Assembly (NCBI GenBank): GCA_902728285.1
Contig: CACVBU010000485.1
Span: 960,527-1,024,526 of the forward strand
Length of the DNA stretch: 64,000 bases
DNA from: Clytia hemisphaerica
Lineage: Eukaryota; Cnidaria; Hydrozoa; Leptothecata; Clytiidae
Direction: 5' to 3'
Every line of letters begins with the position of its first letter. Positions within the stretch are counted from its first letter, which is position 1. A program made the translations under genes and the position numbers. A model generated the notes under the pieces. That model was not told where the DNA came from. It was given only the letters and a program-made list of their open reading frames with translations, and searched no databases. This document shows positions 55,281 through 64,000 of the stretch, one piece after another.

Positions 55281-58200
55281 TGATAATTGAATACTATCCA
55301 TTGATGATCCGCGGCACTATTGTAAAGCTAGAATCGCTTTGCGTACTCTTCGCTTGAGAAAATGATTGACAGATTGAAGTTTTTCACACGCGCAGGAGCT
55401 TGCAGACGTTCTGCAGACGTTCTGCGAGTGTTCTCGGCTCAATCCTCGGACTGCACTAAAAATGGTAGACATAGCTGTGGCAGATCATTGCGATGGAACT
55501 TGTTGGAATGTTTACAAGGCTCTCGACAGAATATCGATTGTTTGATTGTCAATGATGACAGTGCCGTTATTAATTTTGTTAAATCTGACAAATTGATGTT
55601 TGTAAACACTTTATAGTCTTGATTCCCATTGAAAACCATATTCTAGTTTTCATGTTATTAGATGCTGTTTTAGAGCTTTAGAGCTAGCCTGTTATGAGGG
55701 ATGTCGATATTAGACCAACTTACGGGACAATTCAATATGGCGGAATCATGGTTTCAGCCCCCCTTAAAGTAAGGGGGGACTTGAATTTTGGGCAATACTT
55801 TAAGGGGAGCATTATTGAAATTTTTAGGAATGTGGGGGTAAAGTAATTTTGAATTTAAGGGGGGAAGTAATTCATGGAATCCAAATCTTATTTTATACTC
55901 TTGCAAAGTTTTTTACTTAAATATACTTAAGGTACCGTTTAAGGTGGGGAACTAAGGGTGAAAATTCAAAAATTTTCTCTGTCGCCCAGCAATGTATATA
56001 GGGTGATTTTTTGGCCCCTGTAATAACACACTTTGTAATAAATGCCACAGTTGCAATACCTGCTGCACTTTGTAATACAAAAAGCTGACGCACTTTGTAA
56101 TAAAATATAAATTTAAATGCCATAAATTGCTTCACTATACATGTAAAACAGAGAAATTTTAAGAAAATAGCTTGGAAAAGGTTGAAAAGAGTCAAAAAAG
56201 AAAGGAGGAACCATTTTTAAGGGGTCTTTGGAAATGGAAGAAGAAAAAGTTACAAGTATAGAATAAGTTTTTCTTAAAGGAGAAACCCAAAATGAAAAGA
56301 AAATCCATTTCAGCAGGAATAAAAACTTTTTTTTGGGACATCCTCATGCTAAATAAGCAAAAAAGTGAAAAAAACTACATGAAAATGAAAGAACTAGAAT
56401 TAGAAAATGTGATTTTTGAATTCCTTCAGATTCCTTACCCTTTTTCTGATAAACATACAAAGTTTCAGCCTTCAACTAAGTTTTCCAGGAACATTTGTTC
56501 ATCAATAGTTGCAACTTTTTTTTTCATGTAGCAGACGAATTTTGAAATGTTGGAAAAACGTTCAGCACTTTACCAATTTGTGGTCTAGTCCCATATCCAC
56601 AGTGTTATATACCGCTGGAAAGCTAAGATCAAGGGGTCTCTTTTAGTAAAAACCGGAACGCTTTGGCATACATAGAAAAAAAGTTAGAAGGGTTCAAAGT
56701 TCATGGAAAGATGAAACATTTTGGTTTGACATCAACAAAAGTTGCGTGACTTCTGGAGTCGCTACTTTAGGATACTTCTCATTTTTCAAAGCTTTTCCAG
56801 GACACAAACCAAACAATCAATTGGGCCTGGAGTACATGGTTCGTGTCCTCCGATTTTTGAGAAAAAGTGTTTCAATTTGAGCGCTGCAAACAACTTAATC
56901 TCCAACTACAATCGGTGCCATAACATATTGGCAATTTTGGCTAATTTACCATTTTTCGAAAATTGAAGTTCTAGCGAGAATGTCAATTTCAGGCCTTCAA
57001 CTTGATTTCAACGATTATTTCGATCTGGGAGGGATTTATTGGTTTCTAGGCTATATTTCAAGCCCTACTGGACCATTTTTGAACTTTTGGATCCTCACAT
57101 CCTAAGGTCCGAAGTCTTAAGTCTAGCGTTAAAACTCAGAGTTAAAACTCTACCCTTCCAACCTACTTTAGAGCACTTGCAAATCGATTGTGGTTTCAAA
57201 ACACCCGGTGGATTCCCCTTTTGTGCCAAGTATTTCNGTTTCAAAACAACCCGGTGAATTTCCCTTTTGTGCCAAGTATTTTGTCACTGATTGTACATGG
57301 AAGACAAATTTGCCTAGGAGCCCCTACCCACATCCGACTCTTGTGCTTTGAGTTGAGCAATAAGCCGGACAAATGACATGGATTGCGTGACAACGTTATC
57401 ACGAGTAGAAATTATTCAAAATAAAACTCTATGGTAAGACAATCGATATTTGACATTTTTTGAATGTTTTAAAAACATAAGTTAAATGAAATTGCGTGAC
57501 TTGGATTTATCATATAGCTTTCTGTAATCTTTTTAAACATTTGTCTCTTTTTTTTCTCAGTATGTTGCAATTGGGAAAAAATTATATACAAAAATGACAC
57601 TACGAGATAAGCAAAGAAATTTAATGTCGTTATGAAATTTATCAAATTTTTCATTTTTTTATAACAAGACATTAGATACCAACTAAAGTTACAAAAGTTA
57701 CCATGCGCTAGAATCGCTAGAATAAAAAAAGGCTCAACCTTACTGTGAAAGAAATGCACTATGATTTTGCCACTGGAATTTTTAACTGCTAGCACCTTTA
57801 TTTGAAATAATCATTGCAGCGGAAAAATATGCTGACAGTTCCAACACTGCTGGGCTTTTACGCCACTTAGGCTTTCTTGTCTACAAAATTTCTAAATGTG
57901 GGGAAAACTTAAGGCTTCACTTTTTCTAGTCTAAGAAAGGTTGATAATTTCTCTGTAGCCCCTTCGAGCCTCAAAGTCCATTAGTTTGTGCAGGAGATAA
58001 TTGCTGTGTTATAAATATCTGCTCTCTCATACACAAATTTTGCGTCTCCTTGTCTACGCTACTGAAGTCAATGTCTAAAACCTCTCCTGATCCTACGCGG
58101 GAAAAATCTGCTGATTAAGTTTTACATAACATTACAACAGACCACCCTCACTGATAATTGAAAGACCAACATCATAGAAGTGACAGTGAAACTTCTTATT

Positions 58201-58721
58201 GATCATCCCATTAACTTATTAAAAAACACAATCATCTGTAACATTGAAATTTCAATAAGAATAATTTCGTTTCAAACGTATATACTCCTCAGGTATATTC
58301 AAGCATCGATGGCTTTTTATAGGTCTGTTTTTTTGTGTAGAACATACAATTTCGGTCAAAAGATATGGAGAATTTAGCTTTAATTCCTCGTTTTTAGCAT
58401 TTAAAGCTCAGGCGAATAATTTAATTTCAATTTAATAATTATTAATAATTTAATGTTCAATTTAATCAAATATTTCGATTCAGGAGGGGTTTATATTACA
58501 GACTTCCAGGCAATATTCTGAGCCCTATTGGACCATTCTCAAACTTTTGAATCTTTAAGTCTTTAGTGTAACTTATAGTTAAAACTCTACCTTTCCAACC
58601 TTATCGTTTTTGGCTATAAGATTTTGAAAATTTAACTTTTTTCTGAAATATTATGACCTTCATTGTAAGTTTCGATACTTTCGGCTTGAATTAAACAGTA
58701 GCCAAAGTGGCATGGAGCAAT
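55281..58721. other. Intergenic; diverged direct repeats
   Basis: About 57000-57180 and 58470-58610 share GCCCTACTGGACCATT-like and GTTAAAACTCTACCNTTCC-like stretches in the same orientation, 1.45 kb apart. A G-rich stretch near 55750-55870 repeats TTAAGGGG words. One ambiguous base (n) is present at 57237 within a locally duplicated GTGCCAAGTATTT sequence. The frames found here (55362-55616, 56292-56531 and others) show no domains. Confidence 0.5.
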
Positions 58722-59063
58722 TCGGGGGGGGGGGCACTTAGGCAATATTTGGTAATGGACGTGCCGCTGGTCACGGTCCCTTTTTCAGGCTCTGAAGATA
58801 TCTTACAGGGTTCCAAATCTATTAATTTTCAAGATGTGTATCTGACAGGGTCCACTTTTGGTTATTTGTACAATTTTTCAGTGTAAAAATTATAAAAAAT
58901 TTCATTTTTCGTCTACTTTTAGTCATTTTTACTTTTACCACTTGTCAGGGTTTCGTTCTGACAGGGTCACCATTTTACCGAAAATTCATATCTGGCAGGG
59001 TCAACTTTTCAAACCCCAGCGGCACGTTCCTGTCAGCCGTCAAGGTCAGTGTCCCCCCGGGCC
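58722..59063. mobile_element. 342-bp MITE of the CCCGGGGGG family
   Basis: TTCGGGGGGGGGGGCACTTA opens and CAGTGTCCCCCCGGGCC closes. Interior GCCGCTGGTCACGGTCCCTT and ACCCCAGCGGCACGTTCCTG parallel CTCCGCTGGTCAGGGTGCCT and CAGCGGAGCACCCCC of 33797-34101, so the two are homologous through both subterminal parts. Confidence 0.8.
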
Positions 59064-61069
59064 CAGCAACATAGCAATAGTCGACTATTTGTTCGCAATG
59101 CGTCGTTTCTTCCCTTATTCGATTAGGTTTAGAAAAGGACGTGGGTGTGTAGCGTCATTTCAGGTCCAAACCTATATAGGTAATGAACTACAATCATGGA
59201 CAAAATATTTGAGAAAAAAGGGAACTCACTCCAAAACAATCTCCACTTAATTTTTTAACCTTGGAACAATAGAATTTCTATCCCCATTGGGATTTCAATT
59301 GGAGTTTTATCTGTCCATGAGAAGAAAGTTCCACTGGGGTTGCGAGACAGGGGTGTTTCCATATGGTATTGAAGTATTCGTTATGGACGGTTAGGCCCAG
59401 AAATGACCAAAAATGGCCATAAATGGGTAGAAAATGAGAACAATGTACCCTGTTTGAAGGGCTGTAAATTTATGAGAAATATACGGAAATTTCTAGCATC
59501 TAATGGTATTTTTGTCTCGATCCTCCGTCCGATATATGAGAAATATATAAATATCTTTGCAATCAGTAAAGTCTAGCTAAGTTACTGCTGAGTATAATAA
59601 TTAATCTCAGGATTTTTGGCAATATAAAAGAAACTTTTTAAAAATAGTTTTTCTTAATTTTTATGTTTGAAATTCATCCACTCAGAATTACCTTTCTAGC
59701 GAGGTATTACTTTTATGTATCAAAATATGCGGATTAAGCTATTCTTTTTAATAGTCTTTAGTTGAAAATTCGGGACTTTTAAACAATCGACCTAATCACT
59801 CAGCCGAAATGAGGTACGAGACCATAATGTATAAATGACACAGCCTGAATATAGCCGTGTGCATTCATTTCCTTGTTCAGGGTGGTCTCATTTCATAAGA
59901 AATTTATATTTAGATGATCGAATTCAAACACTGATAATCTTTTGGAAAGTAAATTAATCTAATATAAAATCAAGACAAAAACTGGATATAAAGTCGATGA
60001 CTGGATTATGATATCTTTATATCTTTCATCACGCGAACAGAGTCACGAGAGAAAATACTATTTTTGTTTTTTCCTGCTAGGAATATTACGAGACAAAAAG
60101 AATTTGAAGAACGTGTAAGATGCTGTGGCACAAAACAACGAGGGCACGGAGGCGCATGAGGCGTGGAGGGCGTATAAAATATTAAAGCAAGAATGCCCGA
60201 AAGGCACACGATTTAGCAGACTCGGGTTAGGTACAGTAAATAAAGTTAGGTTTAACTTATACTAATATTTTGTCTTTTTTGCAATAATATTATTTTCCAC
60301 ATGTATTGACAGGGGCTAAACTCAAACAAAGTAGGTCAAAAAATACCATAAAGCAAGCTGCTTAGATGATTAAATTTAAAGCGGTCTCCCTTCTATAAAA
60401 TAAGTCTAAATAAAATGCCTTAAGGTCTCTGGTCATAGTGATTTCTTTATTTAGATTTTTTCGGAAAAATTTTCTATTTGGCTACATCCCAAGTTATAGC
60501 TCTTTTCGTATGGAAATTTAGTGGAGAAAATTACCAAAAAAGGGTTTTTTTGGAGATTTTAAAGGAAAGATACTTTCACAAAAATTTTCCGAAATTGTAT
60601 TTTTAGATACAAAATAAATACATCACCTGAACCAAAAAGCTTTCCAAAATGTTTGATTTCTACCAAGATTAGGGCTTTGAAAGGTGAAATACTCCTCTTC
60701 GAAAAAATCTTCGTTTTCTTCCTCATTAAATTTTTGCATTTCAATTTTTCGAATTTTAAATTCTAAAAAGGTAGGTTTAACAGGACATATAAAAAAAGTT
60801 ATACATTAATCTTTTTAAAACGCAGAAATTGCCATTTAAGTTGGTGTAAAATCGAAAAATTGGGTATGTCCAGAGCCCTTAAACCCTATTCTTACTAGGG
60901 GCTCTCTTAGAGTAAATACTGTGTTTGAAGTATATGAGGATCGGTGAATAATCCTAACCTGAAGCTAGTTTATAATGCATCTTATCTTGCCTTTGGAGTC
61001 TTTAAAAGTTGGTGGTTCTACTCTAGCCTTCGACTAAATGTCCTTCGGTTAGAGTCCGAAGGTCTAACG
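59064..61069. other. Intergenic; one dispersed repeat
   Basis: 59262-59360 is a diverged copy of about 48205-48310. Otherwise AT-rich DNA without a supported gene. Confidence 0.5.
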
Positions 61070-61330
61070 GACCCAGGGGGGGGGTACTTGGGGAAAAAGG
61101 GTGCTGGACATGTGAAAGCCATAAGGTTCCCTTTTTCACACCCTCGAAAGTCTCTCAAAGGGGTACAAAAACTATTAAACAGCAAATTGACTCACGAAAA
61201 TCGAAATTTCCTCTCTCAAAGGGTCGTGATTTTCAAAATTTGGACAAAGATCGAGTGAAAATCGACAAAATCTTTGAGAAAAGTCTCTCTAAGGATCCCA
61301 AAACGCCAATTTTTTCTCTCTCTTTTTTAG
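61070..61330. repeat. Truncated G-run element, third copy
   Basis: CCCAGGGGGGGGGGTACTTG at the left followed by GGTTCCCTTTTTCACACCCT, resembling the opening of 33797-34101. The C-run right end is absent, so it is truncated. Confidence 0.55.
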
Positions 61331-61833
61331 GGTTGATTTTTGATTTTTGGCTCGGACATACCTGTCACCTCGCAAACCTGATATACCCGGTTAACTGCAC
61401 TTGTTAACAAGAACTATCAAATATATTTTATCTTTATGATGTTCTTATAAAAATGCTTTCTGTAGCGTTCGCGTGTTTGATAAAACAAATTTCTGCCAAA
61501 AGAAATGAGCCTTAAGACCACTAATTGTATTTATTTTAATGAGGTGGTTATTAAAAAGTGAAAGTAAAAATAACATTAATAGGTATTTGAGAGATGACCT
61601 TTTGACATTTTAATGACCTGTTTCCCTTCCTTTACACACGTCAGCATTTTTAATGAATGCGGTTATCCTCAACAATTATTTTTATTACATTCTGAGAAAG
61701 TTTCTCCTTTGATTCGCCTTAGCAACGATCAAAATTGTGACCTTCCTTTTCAACCATCATGTAATTTTGATCAAAGAAGACTTTAACTCATTTTTTACTC
61801 TAGATTTCCCAGTTTACCATGGAGATCACCGAA

Positions 61834-63031
61834 GTTGTGCATAGTTTTGTAATTTCTATGCAGTTTTGGAATTTTTTTGCGTACTTTTGTAATTTTTGCT
61901 CAGATTTGTGATTTTTCTGCGCACTTTTGTATTCATGTGGCTGCGCACTTTTGTAATTTTGACAAAAAAATTGACCAAAATTTCCTGTGAAATAGTAGAT
62001 AAAAATCCTAAAGATTTGTTCTAACGGAGTTAAATCGAGTTAATCCGAGTTTTAAGTTTTGAAGTATGTCACATAATTAGTTTCATCGGTCTTTTTCACA
62101 AAATGAATTAGTTTTTTGCAAAGTATACGTGATTTGTGATGATTTAGAATAATTCATTTCAGAATTCAGAGTTAAAACTCGGCATTACGTCTTTGGGTTT
62201 TATTATTAAATTTCTCAACGAAAATTAACAATTTTAAAGTGCTATAGGAAGCCAAATAAACAAATCAGTCTTTAGAAAACATCTTAAATACAATCCTTTC
62301 TTCAGAACTTCTCGGAACAACTCGGATCAACTCATAATTTCAATTATATCACATTAATCAGTATCACTACTCTTTTCAAGAGAATGAATGCCCTTTTTGC
62401 AATGCATTCATACTTAAGATAAGTTATTTCGAATTTAAGAGTTGAAAGAGTTATAACTCAGCATTACATTTTTCGGCATAACTCTTTAATGAACTAACAA
62501 AGGTTTATGATAGAGCCGATTTTAGTTAATGAAAAGCGCACAGTCAATCAAAAGAAACGTATCTGTTTATGTACAACTCAGAACAGCTCGGACTAACTCT
62601 TCATTGTAAATTCGGATTATTTTGTGACTTTTTCAGAATAATAGTCAAGTACTTTGGTCAATGAATCATATAAAAATAAAGTAAAGTGCTTTTTAAAAAG
62701 CTTTTTAAGTATCCTTATGACAAAGGTCAATCACAAAGAAGATGATAAGGAAAAGAAAAATATTAGTTCCATTTATACTGAGACGGAAAAATCGTCTGAG
62801 ACAAGTAATTTGTAAAATGGGATCTGTGGAGGAGATCCTATTTATTGAAACATGAATAAAAAGTACACTCCTCCATAATGCTCATTTTCTAAATTGCTCG
62901 TCTCAGACAAATTAATCGTCTCAGTATAAATAGAACTATTGGATAAAAATGTACGATTTTTTTCTGAAATAGCAAAAGTGCACAAGGGTGCAATTACAAA
63001 ACTGCGCAGAAATTACAAAACTACGCACAAC
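61834..63031. mobile_element. 1.2-kb element, GTTGTGCATAG ends, 6-bp TSD ACCGAA
   Basis: GTTGTGCATAGTTTTGTAAT then TTCTATGCAGTTTT at the left is inverted at the right (AAAACTGCGCAGAAATTACA then AAACTACGCACAAC). ACCGAA flanks both (61828-61833, 63032-63037). The left end repeats GCGCACTTTTGTAATTT-like words about five times. Interior has scattered AACTCGGA/GAGTTAAAACTC words and the nested MITE 62766-62936. Confidence 0.85.
62766..62936. mobile_element. 171-bp nested MITE, TA TSD
   Basis: GTTCCATTTATACTGAGACG then GAAAAATCGTCTGAGAC is inverted at the right (GTCTCAGACAAATTAATCGT then CTCAGTATAAATAGAAC). TA at 62764-62765 and 62937-62938. Confidence 0.88.
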
Positions 63032-63040
63032 ACCGAACTT

Positions 63041-64000
63041 TAATCCTTTGTGCACGCTGTTTTTTTATGAAAAAGTTGAAATTTTTCTAAATCTTTCTTT
63101 TGAAACTTAAAACTTTAAAGTGCCAAAAAAGCTTGTAGCTTTTGATTTAGAAGATGGTTTATGTACCATTGGAAAGAGCTATTTTTTCAAGCATTCGGTT
63201 TATGCCCTTTAAATCAAGTGGTCAGGAGGTATGGCCTCAAGTCTGAGACTCAGTATTTAGGCTTATGTTCTGGACACATATACGTGTCCCTCGTGGGCTA
63301 AGGTTTAAAGTAAAGGAAGTAAAGCACTGTAACTTGTTCTATATGATAATAATAGGGTCTGATGAAAATGACTTATTAACAGCTGGTAATTTTAAAATAA
63401 CCATTCCAGTCTTTTTAAGAGTTCAAATGATGTTTTCTGTTTTTCACCTCGTTTGTTTTCATCTTTTCAACGGAAATATTATCAGGTACCCCAATAGACA
63501 GGGCATGATAGAATTGGTAAAATTGGTAAGGTCGATTTAAAGAACAGGGCTGGGACTGAAATAAGAATGTGTCGTTCGTTTGGAAAACTTTTGAGCATGT
63601 GGCTTCTACTGAAGAATTTTAGCAAAAGAAGAAACACTTTTAACAAAACTGTTTACCTACAGGTGCTGTAGTTTCTCTAGAGACTTTAAGATATTAATGA
63701 AGGTTTAATAAATTCTAATTTCTTTCTTCTTAATTGTTTACGACAATACCTGTAACGCGTTTACCCTAATCGAATCATCAAATCGAATCGAATCGAATCG
63801 TAAAAGTATTATTGTATTGTATTTGCTGTTGGATTTTGCCATTCAACAAAAATAATTGGACAATAAAGTATTTGGCAAAGAGGTCGGTAATGGTCATATA
63901 AGACAAATTTTAAGTTCAGTTCAGTTATATTGCGTGGCTGGCATTTCACATAGACCAGTCTGTTACCAAAGATGTCACCCCAGTATTCATACCCCCGGGG
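63041..64000. other. Intergenic; short repeats at the window end
   Basis: The 91-codon frame at 63265-63540 is unassigned. AATCG is repeated several times at about 63767-63800. The last bases (TATTCATACCCCCGGGG) may be the end of another CCCGGGGG-family element continuing outside the window. Confidence 0.4.

Noticed and set aside
57237..57237. Single ambiguous base inside a short local duplication
   Set aside because: Likely an unresolved sequencing or assembly position, not biology; frames across it should not be trusted.

Overview
The window is animal nuclear DNA: AT-rich, gene-poor, with GT-AG introns and several generations of small DNA transposons. The gene families (an ATG13 with a HORMA domain, an SLC35A Golgi nucleotide-sugar transporter, a Rab-like GTPase, a secreted cysteine-rich peptide) together with the transposon load suggest a marine invertebrate, possibly a non-bilaterian such as a cnidarian or ctenophore. 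That placement is inference; no marker gene fixes the species.

Four genes can be modelled end to end. (1) 14936-24469, + strand: nine exons encode a 469-residue Rab-like GTPase. It has an N-terminal myristoylation motif on its own 34-bp exon, an Arg in place of the catalytic Gln of switch II, two low-complexity inserts, a C-terminal extension ending in a predicted coiled coil, and no prenylation cysteine. (2) 29397-30791, - strand: intronless ATG13 of 464 residues with HORMA domain and LIR. (3) 43979-44954, + strand: a two-exon secreted protein with repeated C-x5-CC modules. (4) 49038-50502, - strand: a two-exon, 334-residue nucleotide-sugar transporter of the SLC35A2/A3 group. Two degraded coding remnants (6603-7233 and 15971-16303) lie inside repeats. 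The four genes do not form a pathway.

Layout: 0.9-14.4 kb is almost all transposons, including a CCAGACG-ended family with 6-bp duplications (912-2659, 4722-5216), an element carrying a broken coding remnant (5791-7896), a 5-kb CACTA-like non-autonomous element (9140-14098) and a CAGGGG-ended element with a 7-bp duplication (14224-14448). 14.9-24.5 kb is the GTPase gene, whose introns hold a 1.7-kb long-TIR element, a tRNA-type SINE, a 320-bp tandem repeat and several MITEs. 25-29 kb is MITEs, then ATG13. 31.0-34.8 kb and 40.0-41.8 kb are two oppositely oriented arrays of one 4-bp-based minisatellite that share the same flanking sequence. 42-47 kb holds nested MITEs and the cysteine-rich gene. 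48.3-51.3 kb is the transporter gene between two foldback elements of about 690 and 680 bp. 51-64 kb contains only mobile-element families and unannotatable intergenic DNA.

The most useful results are the unusual GTPase, the pair of foldbacks around the transporter, the mobile-minisatellite structure, and about ten element families whose ends and target duplications can be read directly here.
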